A stretch of 64,000 nucleotides of DNA from Collinsella sp. BA40 (GCF_008014645.1 NZ_VOWY01000012.1:1-64000), one strand, 5' to 3'. Numbered from the stretch's first letter, positions 53,281 through 63,026 are shown. The notes: a model not told the origin generated them from the sequence alone. Translations and numbers: made by a program.

Positions 53281-53320
53281 CGGTGGTTTGCCCGTGTTCG
53301 CAAGCGGTGAAACGCGATCC

Positions 53321-54007
53321 TTACGCGAAGAACAGCTCGGAGAGGGTCATCGGGTCGACGTACTCGCCGTCCTTGTAGACGCGCATGTTGCCGGAGGCGA
53401 TCTCGTCGATCAGGATGACGTTGCCGTCGGCGTCATAGCCGAACTCGAACTTGATGTCGTAGAGGACGAGGCCCTTCTCGGCCAGGTCGTCGGCGACGAT
53501 CTTGGTGATCTGCTTGGTCATCTCCTTGAGGGAGTCGTACTGCTCGGCGGTCATGACGCCCAGGTCGACGAGGCCGTCCTTGGTGACCAGCGGGTCGCCC
53601 AGCTCGTCGTTCTTGAAGGTGGTCTCGACGTAGGAGGGCAGGTCGTCGCCCTCGTTGCAGTACTGCTTATAGCGGCGGTAGAAGGAGCCCACGGCCTTGT
53701 TGCGGCAGATGACCTCGAGGCCCTCGCCGAAGACCTTGGCGGGCAGGACCTCCATGGTGGTGTCGTCGAGGTTGGCGGACACGTAGTGGGTCTTGATGCC
53801 GGCGGCGTTGATCTTCTCGAAGAAGTAGATGGACATGCGCAGGTTGACATCGCCCACCCCCTCGATGGTGAGACCGACGGAGTTCTCGCCCGGATCGAAG
53901 ACGCCGTCCTTACCGGTGCAGTCGTCCTTGAACTTGAGGAGGTAGTTGCCGTTCTCGAGCGCGAAAACGTCCTTGGTCTTGCCGGAATACACGAGTTCCT
54001 GGGTCAT
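53321..54007 (-). CDS. purC: Phosphoribosylaminoimidazole-succinocarboxamide synthase
   Basis: 228 aa. It makes SAICAR from CAIR and aspartate with ATP in purine synthesis. The family pattern runs through the protein: [66 protein letters not shown] and [20 protein letters not shown]. The start at 54007 ([12 protein letters not shown]) is the usual one. It stands alone, not in a pur operon. Confidence 0.96.
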   Translation of the reverse strand: MTQELVYSGKTKDVFALENGNYLLKFKDDCTGKDGVFDPGENSVGLTIEGVGDVNLRMSIYFFEKINAAGIKTHYVSANLDDTTMEVLPAKVFGEGLEVICRNKAVGSFYRRYKQYCNEGDDLPSYVETTFKNDELGDPLVTKDGLVDLGVMTAEQYDSLKEMTKQITKIVADDLAEKGLVLYDIKFEFGYDADGNVILIDEIASGNMRVYKDGEYVDPMTLSELFFA

Positions 54008-54379
54008 GGCGGTAGTCCTTTCATGCAACGCCGCATCGTTTGACGGTGAGAGTGTACAACATTGGCAAGGTGCCTCATAAGCTCAGCGCAAAACTAGGAT
54101 TATTGTTACAGAAAGATTATCACCTTGGTGTGAACTCCATGGAGGTGGAGTGCGTGCTGGGATGCGGTCTGTGGAACGAGGGATGTCGGCCCCGCGCTGC
54201 GGCGCTCCGCCGGCCCTGTGGCGCCGGGTCCGCTGCATGGCGATGGTGCGGCGGGCTCGACGTCCTCGGGTCCGGCGTCGCGGCGTCCTGTCGATACGCT
54301 GCGCCGCAGCGGGCATGATGCGATGAAAACGTGTACGGTGGAGTGCTGGTTTGGAACGGTTTTGCAGGAGGCGGGGCGA
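54008..54379. other. 370-bp region between divergent purC and methyltransferase genes
   Basis: The AT-rich part next to purC (54040-54130) should hold its promoter, but no clear -35/-10 pair is seen. The rest is GC-rich with no supported gene. Confidence 0.4.
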
Positions 54380-55075
54380 ATGGCGATGAGCGCGTGGGGT
54401 GCGCCGACGGGGCTGGAGCGAACGGCCGAGCAGTTGTACGAAGGGGTTTCGACGCGGGAGGGGCTGGCCGCCGCCGATATCGCCATCGATCGCTTGATAG
54501 CCGGCGTGCCCCTTGATCCGGGCGAGCTGCGCGCCCCCTGTGCGCCCGGGGCGCATGCGCCCACACCGACCCCGTATTTCATCGCGAGGGACCTGTATGC
54601 CAAGATGGACCTGGATGGGAGCTCGCATGTGCTTGACGTGGGCTGCGGCATGGGCCGCATGCTGGCGTGCCATGCGGCGATGCGCCTGCCCGGGCGGGTG
54701 ACGGGCGTGGAGCTCGATGCCGAGCTGGCGGCGCGTGCCGCGGCTTGGACGCGCGCGCACGATGGCCTTGCGGTCGTTTCCGGCAGCGCCCTGGATATGC
54801 CGCTGTCGTCCTATACCCATTTCTACCTGTTCAACCCGTTCGATAGCGCGGTGCTGGCGCGGTTTCTCGACACGCTGGAGCGCGAGGCCGGAGCCTCGGT
54901 GCTGCTGGTGCATATGTCTGATAACGGCGAGAACTACGCCTATCTGGGGCGGCCGGGCTGGAAGTTGCGGGAAGAGGGGTTCTTCCACGAGTTTTGCGAG
55001 GGCCGGCGGCGCTCCTTCGAGGTATACGGCTGTCCGCAGCACTATTCGATCTGGAAACTCGAGCGCGCCCGGTAG
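54380..55075 (+). CDS. Class I SAM-dependent methyltransferase
   Basis: 231 aa. SAM-binding motif I is VLDVGCGMGRM (84-94), followed by VTGVELDAELAARAAAW and, at motif IV, HFYLFNPFDSAVLARFLDTL. The substrate is unknown; the N-P-F-D sequence resembles small-molecule or protein methyltransferases more than DNA ones. The start at 54380 is preferred because AGGAGG stands seven bases ahead of it; the ATG at 54323 has no such site. Confidence 0.82.
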   Translation: MAMSAWGAPTGLERTAEQLYEGVSTREGLAAADIAIDRLIAGVPLDPGELRAPCAPGAHAPTPTPYFIARDLYAKMDLDGSSHVLDVGCGMGRMLACHAAMRLPGRVTGVELDAELAARAAAWTRAHDGLAVVSGSALDMPLSSYTHFYLFNPFDSAVLARFLDTLEREAGASVLLVHMSDNGENYAYLGRPGWKLREEGFFHEFCEGRRRSFEVYGCPQHYSIWKLERAR

Positions 55076-55144
55076 GGCTGCCGTGTCCGAGCGACCCCCT
55101 ATGGTTGGTGTCTGCAACGGCGGTTCGACCAAGGAGGTAGCAGT

Positions 55145-55483
55145 ATGGCGGTGGCGTATCAACAACGGGCATCGCTTGCGGGCACGTGCGGTATCCCGCG
55201 CGAGAGCGAGCGCGTGCCCGTGCGCGTGGACTACAGCATCGAGGGCGGGTTGGTGACCGAGCGGCGCGTCCGGCCTCGGCGCATCCATTGGTCCGATGGC
55301 CGCTCGTGGGTGGTCACCAGCATTTATGATCGCCGCGAGTTCGGCCGGAGGTCGTTCGGCAACCTGTGCATCTGCTGGGTGGTCTGCGTGGCGGGGCAGC
55401 GGCGCGAGCTGTGGTGGGAGCACGGCGACTGGTTCGTGGCGAAGTATTCGGGTTTGGCGCGCGGAGCGTTGGCGCAGGGGTGA
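55145..55483 (+). CDS. Hypothetical protein, 112 aa
   Basis: A basic protein with a very strong AAGGAGG site ahead of the ATG. It contains PVRVDYSIEGGLVTERRVRP, WSDGRSWVVTSIYDRREFGR and CICWVVCVAGQRRELWWEHG, a beta-rich, tryptophan-rich pattern that looks like a single small beta-barrel. A DNA- or ligand-binding role is possible, but no family is recognised. It follows the methyltransferase by 69 bp in the same direction. Confidence 0.7.
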   Translation: MAVAYQQRASLAGTCGIPRESERVPVRVDYSIEGGLVTERRVRPRRIHWSDGRSWVVTSIYDRREFGRRSFGNLCICWVVCVAGQRRELWWEHGDWFVAKYSGLARGALAQG

Positions 55484-55528
55484 GGGCGCGCCGCGCTCCT
55501 CGCTGGCGGGTGCGTCCGTCGGCGCCGG

Positions 55529-55852
55529 TCAGCGGCGTCCGAGGGTGCGGCGGCGTACGCGCTGCTCGCAGAGGGAGGCGAGGACCGCAAAATCGACCAG
55601 CGGGTTATGCAGTCGCCTTGCCCAGCCGGGGCACTCCATGAGAAGGTCTTGCCAGGCGAGCGAGACGGCGACCTTGATGGCTTGGTTGCCATCGTCTGCG
55701 CTTGGGTTCTCGCCGGTGATCGAGCGCGCCGAGGCCAGCGCCTGATCGATGGCGAAATCCGTGAGGAACTCCTGGACGATGCGCTGCTCGGTGCCGGTGG
55801 TCCGGGTGACCGACGGGGTCTGGCTCCGTGCGATGGTGGCGTGCGATGCCAT
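55529..55852 (-). CDS. Hypothetical protein, 107 aa
   Basis: From ATG 55852 with AAGGAAG ahead. The sequence is helical: GTEQRIVQEFLTDFAIDQAL, IKVAVSLAWQDLLMECPGWA and LVDFAVLASLCEQRVRRR. There are no known domains or membrane segments. It converges with the small gene before it. Confidence 0.55.
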   Translation of the reverse strand: MASHATIARSQTPSVTRTTGTEQRIVQEFLTDFAIDQALASARSITGENPSADDGNQAIKVAVSLAWQDLLMECPGWARRLHNPLVDFAVLASLCEQRVRRRTLGRR

Positions 55853-56034
55853 GTTGCTTCCTTTCGAATCGTGTGCCGCGCGCGGCCGGCGCGGCTGCAA
55901 CCCTGGAGTCGTGCATGGCCCTATCCTAGGTGCGCATACGGTTCCGAGAGTACCGTGCAGTGGACACCCATGCACTCGGGGCGATGTCCGCGCGTCGGGT
56001 TAGCCTGAGGCACAAGGTGATTGAAGGAGGCAAC

Positions 56035-56292
56035 ATGGCCGTCATGCACGAATCCGTTCGCGGTCCGGGCGAAGCCGTCCCGGCGTGGCTGAGCGAAAAC
56101 GACTATTTCAAGATGGGGGCCGCGGTGGCGGTTGGGGAGCTTTACAGTGCCGGCGACCTGGGCGATCGCGCGCAATCGCGCGACCGGGTCCGCCGTTTTC
56201 TAGCGAGCTTCGGCATACGCAGCATGGACGACCTCGCGGCGCTGGGGATGTGCGGCCCCTATGTTCGAGACTTCGACGGGTTGCTGCCGTAG
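56035..56292 (+). CDS. Hypothetical protein, 85 aa
   Basis: GGAGG stands closely ahead of the ATG at 56035. The product has VPAWLSENDYFKMGAAVAVG and VRRFLASFGIRSMDDLAALG, helical and compact. No family is recognised. It lies 110 bp upstream of the WYL regulator, which has its own promoter box. Confidence 0.6.
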   Translation: MAVMHESVRGPGEAVPAWLSENDYFKMGAAVAVGELYSAGDLGDRAQSRDRVRRFLASFGIRSMDDLAALGMCGPYVRDFDGLLP

Positions 56293-56361
56293 GGAGCGTG
56301 GGCCGCGTCGCCGTCCGCGGATTGCGGGGCCTGTTCCAGGGGGTGCTTGCACGGGGCATTC

Positions 56362-56367
56362 TATAAT
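56362..56367 (+). promoter_or_regulatory. -10 box (TATAAT) for the WYL regulator
   Basis: TTCTATAATGG lies 35 bp ahead of the ATG at 56402. Confidence 0.55.
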
Positions 56368-56401
56368 GGTGTCCATCAGAATACCCAGCGAAGGGAATCC
56401 C

Positions 56402-57388
56402 ATGGCCGCCGTCGTCGCAAGCAAGCTCAAGCTCCTGCACCTCGCCCGGATCTTCGAACGCCAGACCGATGCCGAGCACGGGCTCACCGGTCCGCAGCTC
56501 ATCGAGAAGCTCGCCGAATGCGGGGTTAGCGTGGAGCGCAAGACGCTCTACCGCGACATCGGGTGCCTGCGCGACTTCGGCTACGACATCGTGCAGTTCC
56601 GCGATCGCCGTCCCGTCGAGTACGGGTTGGCCACGCGCGCGTTCCAGGAGCCCGAGCTGCTTCTGCTTGCCGACGCGGTGCAGTCGTCGCGGTTTCTCAC
56701 GAAGACGAAGAGCGATGCGTTGGTGAGGTCGGTGGGCAAGCTGGGCAGCGAGTACATGGCCCGCGCCCTCGGGCGCCGCATCCATGTCGAGGGGCGCATC
56801 AAATCGCAGAACGAGTCGGTGTACTACAACATCGACGGTATCCAGCGCGCTATGGACGCAAAGCGCAAGGTGGAGTTCAAGTACTTCAAATACAACGAGC
56901 GCAAGGAGCGGGTGTGGCAGCGCGACGGCGCGGTGTATGCGGAGACGCCGGTCCAGCTTATGTATGTGGATGACGAGTACTACCTGGTGGTTTGGAATGA
57001 CAAGCACGCGGATTTCGCCACGTACCGCGTGGACCGCATGAAGTATATCGAGGTGTCGGAGCAGGAGGCGACGCGCAACGAGCGCATCGCGTCGTTCAAG
57101 GTGGACGAGTATCGCCAGCGCGCGTTCGGCATGTACGGCGGCAAGACGGTCGATGTCATCCTGCGCGTGCAGGCGAGCGCGATGAGCACGGTGGTCGATC
57201 GCTTCGGCGGGGACGTCCCCGTGGACGCGCAGGACGATGGGACGGCGCGCGTGTGCGTGCGCGTGATGGAGGCGCCGACGTTCTACGGCTGGCTTGCAAC
57301 CTTGGGCACGCAGGTGAGCATCGAGGAGCCGCAGCCTGTTCGCGAGGCGTATGCGGCGTACCTGCGTTCGATCCTGGCGCTCTATTAG
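56402..57388 (+). CDS. WYL-domain transcriptional regulator
   Basis: 328 aa. The N-terminal winged helix-turn-helix (about 8-62) reads KLKLLHLARIFERQTDAEHG...VERKTLYRDIGCLRDFGYDI, of the DeoR-like type. A WYL domain (about 130-220) follows with VYYNIDGIQRAMDAKRKVEF, PVQLMYVDDEYYLVVWND and ATYRVDRMKYIEV, then a C-terminal extension. WYL regulators sense nucleic-acid or nucleotide ligands, and some control defence genes. The target is unknown; the next gene is a SulP transporter. Confidence 0.88.
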   Translation: MAAVVASKLKLLHLARIFERQTDAEHGLTGPQLIEKLAECGVSVERKTLYRDIGCLRDFGYDIVQFRDRRPVEYGLATRAFQEPELLLLADAVQSSRFLTKTKSDALVRSVGKLGSEYMARALGRRIHVEGRIKSQNESVYYNIDGIQRAMDAKRKVEFKYFKYNERKERVWQRDGAVYAETPVQLMYVDDEYYLVVWNDKHADFATYRVDRMKYIEVSEQEATRNERIASFKVDEYRQRAFGMYGGKTVDVILRVQASAMSTVVDRFGGDVPVDAQDDGTARVCVRVMEAPTFYGWLATLGTQVSIEEPQPVREAYAAYLRSILALY

Positions 57389-57601
57389 AGGGCGCGCTTC
57401 GCCGCGCGCCCGCTTGGAATGTGTCGGGCGCGGGGTGAATCGCGCGGGATGTGTGGTATAACGGAGCAGCGTCTAAGCACGATGACAACGAAATGATGTT
57501 CATGCGTTTCCGGCCGGGATTTTTCCAGGTCGGGCGTTCGCGCGTTTCGAGGGCTTGGCCGCACGGTACGCACGTCACGAGCAGAAAGCAACGAGGCCCG
57601 C

Positions 57602-59269
57602 ATGAAGCGCGACAAGATCAAGCCGATACTCTTCAGCATCATCAAGCATCAGGACCCCCAGACCCTCAGGCGGCAGATCCCGCGCGACATCGTGGCGGGC
57701 GTCGTCGTGGCCATCGTGGCGCTGCCGCTGTCCATCGCCCTGGCCATCGCGTCGGGCGTCGGACCCGAGCAGGGCCTCTACACCGCTATCGTCGCCGGCT
57801 TCCTCATCGCGCTGCTGGGCGGCAGCCCGGTGCAGATCTCCGGTCCCACGGCGGCGTTCGCCACCATCGTCGCCGGCATCGTGGCGGCCGACGGCATGGG
57901 CGGTCTCGTTATGGCCACCATCATCGCCGGCGTTCTGCTGATACTCATGGGCGTCTTTCGGTTGGGCGCCCTGATTCGCTTCGTGCCCTATACCATCACC
58001 ACGGGCTTCACGGCGGGCATCGCGGTGACCATCGTGGCGGGCCAGCTCAAGGACCTGTTCGGCCTGACGTATCCCGCGGGTACGCCCACTATCGAGACCA
58101 TGGATAAGCTCTCGGCCGTGGCCGCTAACTTCTCGAGCTTCAACGTCGAGGCGCTGCTGGTGGGCGCCGCGTTCCTGGCCGTGCTCGCGCTGTGGCCGCG
58201 CGTGAGCAAGCGCATCCCCGGATCTTTGGTGGCCGTGCTGGTGGGCGTGGGCCTGGTGAGCGGGCTGGGCCTCAACGTCAACACGATCGGCGACCTCTAC
58301 ACCATCAACGCCGGCCTGCCGCAGTTCCAGATGCCGCAGATGAGCCTGGATCTTTTCCGCGCGCAGTTCGCCAACGGATTCACCATCGCCATCCTCGCGG
58401 CTATCGAATCCCTGCTGTCCTGCGTGGTGGCCGATTCCATGATCAGCTCGCACCATTGCGCCAACATGGAGCTCGTCGCCCAGGGCGTGGGCAACATCGG
58501 CTCGGTGCTGTTCGGCGGCATCCCCGCTACCGGCGCCATCGCGCGTACCGCGGCCAACGTCAAGGCAGGCGGCCGCACGCCCATCTCGGGCATGGTGCAC
58601 GCGCTCGTGCTGCTGGCCGTGATGGTGTTCCTCATGCCGTATGCGGCGCTTATCCCCATGCCGTGCATCGCGGCGATCTTGCTGCAGGTGGCATACAACA
58701 TGTCGGGGTGGCGCACCGTGGTTCGCCTGGTGCGCACCGCGCCCAAGAGCGATGTGGCCGTGCTCGCCGTGACCTTCCTCTTCACCGTGGTGTTCGACCT
58801 GGTCATGGCGATCGGCGTGGGCATGATGATGGCCCTCGTGCTGTTCATGAAGCGATTGAGCGACGAGACCGAGGTGCGCGGTTGGAAGTACTATTGCGAC
58901 GAGGACTCCGAGGTCACGCATCTGCGCGAGCTGCCCCAGAGTGTCCGCGTGTACGAGATCAACGGCCCCATGTTCTTCGGCATGACCGACCAGATCGCCG
59001 AGATCTCGGTGAAGGAGTTCACGAAGTACCTGATCATCCGCATGCGCGGCGTGCCGTCGCTGGACGCTTCGGCTATGAACGCGCTGGAGAACCTGCAGGG
59101 GTATTGCGCGGAGAACGGCGTGCAGCTCATCATCTCGCATGCGAACGAGCAGCCCATGCGCACGATGGAGCGCGCCGGCTTCGTTGACCTGGTGGGTCGC
59201 GAGCACTTCTGCGGCAGCATCGACGACGCCATCGCGCATGCCCGCGCGCTGCTGGGCGAGGACGCGTAG
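57602..59269 (+). CDS. SulP-family inorganic anion transporter with STAS domain
   Basis: 555 aa. The N-terminal membrane domain has about 10-14 helices: AGVVVAIVALPLSIALAIAS, YTAIVAGFLIALLGGSPVQI (the SulP signature GGSPVQISGPTAAF), ANGFTIAILAAIESLLSCVV and MVHALVLLAVMVFLMPYAAL. The cytoplasmic STAS domain is at the C-terminus (about 445-550: VYEINGPMFFGMTDQI...VPSLDASAMNALENL). It should move sulfate, bicarbonate or a related anion with H+ or Na+. TATAAC near 57456 is a possible -10 box, which would give a long leader of about 135 nt. Confidence 0.92.
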   Translation: MKRDKIKPILFSIIKHQDPQTLRRQIPRDIVAGVVVAIVALPLSIALAIASGVGPEQGLYTAIVAGFLIALLGGSPVQISGPTAAFATIVAGIVAADGMGGLVMATIIAGVLLILMGVFRLGALIRFVPYTITTGFTAGIAVTIVAGQLKDLFGLTYPAGTPTIETMDKLSAVAANFSSFNVEALLVGAAFLAVLALWPRVSKRIPGSLVAVLVGVGLVSGLGLNVNTIGDLYTINAGLPQFQMPQMSLDLFRAQFANGFTIAILAAIESLLSCVVADSMISSHHCANMELVAQGVGNIGSVLFGGIPATGAIARTAANVKAGGRTPISGMVHALVLLAVMVFLMPYAALIPMPCIAAILLQVAYNMSGWRTVVRLVRTAPKSDVAVLAVTFLFTVVFDLVMAIGVGMMMALVLFMKRLSDETEVRGWKYYCDEDSEVTHLRELPQSVRVYEINGPMFFGMTDQIAEISVKEFTKYLIIRMRGVPSLDASAMNALENLQGYCAENGVQLIISHANEQPMRTMERAGFVDLVGREHFCGSIDDAIAHARALLGEDA

Positions 59270-59350
59270 GCTGCCATCCGGCCCGCGGGTTACGGCTGCT
59301 TGTCGGGGACGGCTACGGGGCTCGAAATCGGCTCTTTTGACCGCTTGGCG

Positions 59351-59507
59351 GAGCTCTCACCCCCGAAGTGAGTGGAAAAATCGCCGCGTGCCGGATAGAC
59401 GGCACGCGGCGATTTTATTTCCCCAGGTAGCGACGGTGCGCGCTGCTCGAAATGGCTTGTATACCGAAGGGGTCCAGAGTATTCCACTCACTTCGAGGGT
59501 GAGAGCT
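59351..59507. repeat. 157-bp segment bounded by 25-bp near-perfect inverted repeats
   Basis: The left end GAGCTCTCACCCCCGAAGTG (then AGTGG, 59351-59375) and the right end 59483-59507 are inverted copies with 24 of 25 bases alike. Each contains its own small dyad (CTCAC...GTGAG). Between them lie a strong terminator hairpin and 70 bp of unrecognised sequence. It may be a miniature mobile element or a regulatory structure. Confidence 0.65.
59377..59416. terminator. Strong terminator hairpin after the SulP gene
   Basis: A perfect 17-bp stem AAAATCGCCGCGTGCCG with its complement, loop of 6 nt, followed by ATTT. It lies inside the 59351-59507 inverted-repeat segment. Confidence 0.85.
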
Positions 59508-59624
59508 CCGCGTACGGCTATAAACCGCGCCATCCTCTATCGCCACGAGGAGGCGCAGCGTGGAAATCCGCTGCATAATGCGCTCGTCTGGGTCTTCATC
59601 CCGACGGGCGCTTCTTCTTGCCGC

Positions 59625-59630
59625 TACAAT
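59625..59630 (+). promoter_or_regulatory. -10 box (TACAAT) for prfC
   Basis: CGCTACAATACG lies 67 bp upstream of the ATG at 59697. Confidence 0.5.
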
Positions 59631-59696
59631 ACGTACGTTTGAGCAGATCGCGCGGGAAGGTCCGCGCCGACACGTTAGAAAGGGACGCACGCGCCC

Positions 59697-61310
59697 ATGG
59701 CATCTCTTGCAGACCAGATTTCCTCGCGCCGCACGTTCGCGATCATCTCGCACCCGGACGCCGGCAAGACCACGTTGACCGAGAAGCTCCTGCTGTACAC
59801 CGGCACGATCCAGAGCGCCGGCTCCGTAAAGGGCAAGCAGAACGCCCGCCATGCCGTGTCCGACTGGATGGACATCGAGAAGCAGCGCGGCATCTCCGTC
59901 ACGTCGTCGGTGCTGCAGTTCACTTACGGCGGCTGCTGCGTCAACATCCTCGACACCCCCGGCCACCAGGACTTCTCCGAGGACACGTACCGTACCCTCA
60001 TGGCCGCCGACGCCGCGGTCATGGTGATCGACGGCGCCAAGGGCGTCGAGGCGCAGACCAAGAAGCTGTTCCGTGTCTGCGCCCTGCGCGGCATCCCCAT
60101 CTTCACCTTCGTGAACAAGATGGACCGCGAGACGCGCGATCCGTTCGACCTCATGGAAGAGGTCGAGAACGTGCTGGGTATCCGCACGTATCCCATGAAC
60201 TGGCCCATCGGCAACGGCCGCACCTTCCGCGGCGTGTTCGACCGCGCGAGTCGCCACGTGCTCGCGTTCGAGGGCGATGGCCGCGCGAACGGCACCAAGA
60301 AGGTCGACGAGATCGAGGCCGTGCTGGGCGACGAGGCGCTGAACGACCTCATCGGCGAGGACAACCACAAGAACCTGATGGACGATATCGAGCTGCTCGA
60401 CGGCGCCGACTCCGAGTTCGACCTGGACGCCGTGCTTTCCGGCAAGCTCTCGCCCGTGTTCTTCGGAAGCGCGCTCACCAACTTCGGCGTCGAGCCGTTC
60501 CTCAAGGACTTCCTGCGTCTGGCGCCCGGTCCCTCCACGCATGTGGACGCACTCACCGGCGACGTGATCGAGCCCACGCGCGACGAGTTCTCGGGATTCG
60601 TCTTCAAGATCCAGGCGAACATGGATAAGAACCACCGTGACCGCATCGCGTTCGTGCGCATCTGCTCGGGCAAGTTCGAGCGCGGTATGGAGGCCTTCCA
60701 TATGCAGGGCGGGCGCAAGCTCAAGCTGGCGACCGGCACCACCATGATGGCCGACGACCGCGCGATCGTCGACGAGGCGTATGCCGGCGACATCGTGGGT
60801 CTGTTCGACCCGGGTATCTTCAGCATCGGCGACACGCTGTGCGCGGGCAAGAAGCACGTGCAGTTCGCCGGCATCCCCACGTTCGCGCCCGAGCATTTCG
60901 CCCGTATCTCCCAGGTCGACACGCTCAAGCGCAAGCAGTTCGTGAAGGGTATGGAGCAGCTCGCCATGGAGGGCGCCGTGCAGATCTTCCGCGAGCTGGG
61001 CGCCGGCATGGAGAGCGTTATCGTGGGCGTGGTGGGCACGCTGCAGTTCGAGGTGCTCGAGCAGCGCCTGCGCAGCGAGTACCACGTGGAGGTGCGCCGC
61101 CAGGCGCTGCCGTACAGCGATATCCGCTGGATCTTGAACGAGCCCGATAGCATCGACATCGCGGGCCTGTCGCTCACGCGCGACACGCTGCGCGTCGAGG
61201 ATATGCGCGGCGGCAAGCTGCTGCTGTTCACGAGCCCGTGGAACATCGACTGGGCGAAGGACCACAACAAGGACCTGATCCTGTCCGAGTTTGGTAACGT
61301 GGAGTTTTAA
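59697..61310 (+). CDS. prfC: Peptide chain release factor 3
   Basis: 537 aa, a translational GTPase that recycles RF1/RF2 from the ribosome. Motifs: IISHPDAGKTTLTEKLLLYT (G1, residues 16-35), EKQRGISVTSSVLQF (switch I), LDTPGHQDFSEDTYRTL (G3) and FVNKMDRE (G4). RF3-specific segments are WPIGNGRTFRGVFDR and the C-terminal VGVVGTLQFEVLEQRL...HVEVRRQALPY. The length is the usual one (about 530 aa). AGAAAGGGA lies upstream of the ATG at a rather long distance. Confidence 0.95.
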   Translation: MASLADQISSRRTFAIISHPDAGKTTLTEKLLLYTGTIQSAGSVKGKQNARHAVSDWMDIEKQRGISVTSSVLQFTYGGCCVNILDTPGHQDFSEDTYRTLMAADAAVMVIDGAKGVEAQTKKLFRVCALRGIPIFTFVNKMDRETRDPFDLMEEVENVLGIRTYPMNWPIGNGRTFRGVFDRASRHVLAFEGDGRANGTKKVDEIEAVLGDEALNDLIGEDNHKNLMDDIELLDGADSEFDLDAVLSGKLSPVFFGSALTNFGVEPFLKDFLRLAPGPSTHVDALTGDVIEPTRDEFSGFVFKIQANMDKNHRDRIAFVRICSGKFERGMEAFHMQGGRKLKLATGTTMMADDRAIVDEAYAGDIVGLFDPGIFSIGDTLCAGKKHVQFAGIPTFAPEHFARISQVDTLKRKQFVKGMEQLAMEGAVQIFRELGAGMESVIVGVVGTLQFEVLEQRLRSEYHVEVRRQALPYSDIRWILNEPDSIDIAGLSLTRDTLRVEDMRGGKLLLFTSPWNIDWAKDHNKDLILSEFGNVEF

Positions 61311-61400
61311 GACGCGAGGTTGCAAGCGGGGCACGGCGCGCGCGGCGCGGTCCGTGCCCCGCTGCGTATGACGGCGAGCCGAAGGGGGACGGTGCTGCAG

Positions 61401-62978
61401 ATGGGTGATGCGATGGCGCGGGTCGACCTTCCATGGGTCTACCTGTACGAACTGGATAGCGTTCGAAAGGCTCCCTGGGAAATCGAGCTGGGCGAGCAGG
61501 CGCTGTTCGATGCGATCCGCCGGGGCCGGGTCGTCGTGGTGTCCATGAACCAGTTCGCCGCATCGCCGGTGATGATGAGCCTGCTGTTTTCGCGCGGCAC
61601 CCATGCCGAGGGCGAGGAGCTGGACGAGCAGACGCTGCAGATCCTGTCGCTCATCCGCCAGGGCCAGATCGTCCTGGCGCGGTTCTCGTCGACGGGGCCC
61701 GCGTTCAAGGGCCGCGACGTCGCACGGGGCGTCGCCCGTCCCGCTGCCGACGCGGCGCCCGCGGTCCATGAATGCAGAACCATCACGCAGTACCTGCTGG
61801 AGGCGGCGACGAAGGACGGGTTCCGGTTCTCGTCCCTGCCGTTTTTGAATTACGAGAACGTCGCCGCGCGGCTGGCGGCGGACGGATGCGGCGGCGACGT
61901 CGCGCGCGACGTCTACCATGCGCTGATGGACTGCTTCTTCGATTCGATCGTGTTCGACGAACCCGAGCGTTTCCTGCATTTCGACAAGCTCTACGGCAAC
62001 GGCGGCGCCCTGCCGTCGCCGCTGGATGCGGCCCAGGTCGAGCAGGCGGTCTCGTTCATCAGGATTCTGTCGGTGGTCGAACGCGATATGACCTACGTGG
62101 ACGGATGCAATTCCGCGCGCGTCATCGGCATCGACGAGGCCGTGGAGCGCTTGGCCGGCGCGTGCGAGCGCTTCATCGAGGACGGCGGGTCGCTGGGCGC
62201 GGACGGCGCGGCGGCGGGGTGTGCCGTGGCGGAGGCGGATGTGCTGGAAGCGTGTGCGTTCGTGCGACGCATGGCGCGGTCCGCGTCTTCCGAGGGAACG
62301 CGCGCGCCCGCCACGAGGTCGGGCTACTACAACGCGATCGATGCGGAGCCGGGTCTGGGCCGCCGGGTCGCGCACGCCGCTCGATGCATCGTCGACATCG
62401 CGTACAACGCGACCGTCGAGCTGAACTTGGTGGGCCTGGACCCGCAGCTGGCGTGCGGTCCCGACGGGGTCGACGCTGTGAACAGGCTGAGGCGCTATAT
62501 GGCCGTGCATCCCGCGGACGCCGCGTCCTATACGAGCTCGACGGTCGCGCAGTGCAAGGAACGCGTGCAGGCCGAAAGCGATCGATGCTGGACGGGCTTG
62601 GTGCGTCTTACGAGGGGCGTCGAGCTCTCGGGCGGACCGGGGTCGCGGGCGAGCCTGCAGGCGCCCGCGGGCCTTGCGTTCGATGCTGCGTGGTCGCGGC
62701 ATGTGCGCCGTCGCTGGGCGCTCGAGGTCGTCTCGTTTCTGCGCGACGTGCTGCTGGCGGTCGCGGTCTCCACGGTGTCGTGGGTGATGGGCGGCGCGGG
62801 CGACGTGCTTACGTCCGCCTTTAACCTGGGCGTCGCGGGCCAGTTCGTCGTGCAGGTCATCGTGCTGACCATCGTGTTCGACCGCGTGTCGAACGCGTTC
62901 TCCATCCGCGATAGCGTGGAGGTCGACCATGGTTTGCGCGAACTGTACCGGACATTCAAGGCGTATCGTATGCGATAG
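61401..62978 (+). CDS. Large hypothetical protein with C-terminal membrane segments
   Basis: 525 aa, not recognised. The N-terminal part starts near MARVDLPWVYLYELDSVRKA and is soluble and mixed alpha/beta (ALFDAIRRGRVVVVSMNQFA, YENVAARLAADG). Near residues 450-500 are two hydrophobic stretches, VVSFLRDVLLAVAVSTVSWV and FVVQVIVLTIVFDRVSNAF, which should be membrane helices. A long charged C-terminal tail follows. Starts at GTG 61392, ATG 61401 and ATG 61413 are all possible; 61401 is used. It precedes a Nudix hydrolase gene by 48 bp, so both are probably co-transcribed. Confidence 0.72.
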   Translation: MGDAMARVDLPWVYLYELDSVRKAPWEIELGEQALFDAIRRGRVVVVSMNQFAASPVMMSLLFSRGTHAEGEELDEQTLQILSLIRQGQIVLARFSSTGPAFKGRDVARGVARPAADAAPAVHECRTITQYLLEAATKDGFRFSSLPFLNYENVAARLAADGCGGDVARDVYHALMDCFFDSIVFDEPERFLHFDKLYGNGGALPSPLDAAQVEQAVSFIRILSVVERDMTYVDGCNSARVIGIDEAVERLAGACERFIEDGGSLGADGAAAGCAVAEADVLEACAFVRRMARSASSEGTRAPATRSGYYNAIDAEPGLGRRVAHAARCIVDIAYNATVELNLVGLDPQLACGPDGVDAVNRLRRYMAVHPADAASYTSSTVAQCKERVQAESDRCWTGLVRLTRGVELSGGPGSRASLQAPAGLAFDAAWSRHVRRRWALEVVSFLRDVLLAVAVSTVSWVMGGAGDVLTSAFNLGVAGQFVVQVIVLTIVFDRVSNAFSIRDSVEVDHGLRELYRTFKAYRMR

Positions 62979-63026
62979 CGCGACGTGCCGCCGCGAGGCG
63001 GCGGCTGTTGATAGGAGGAAGCTGGC

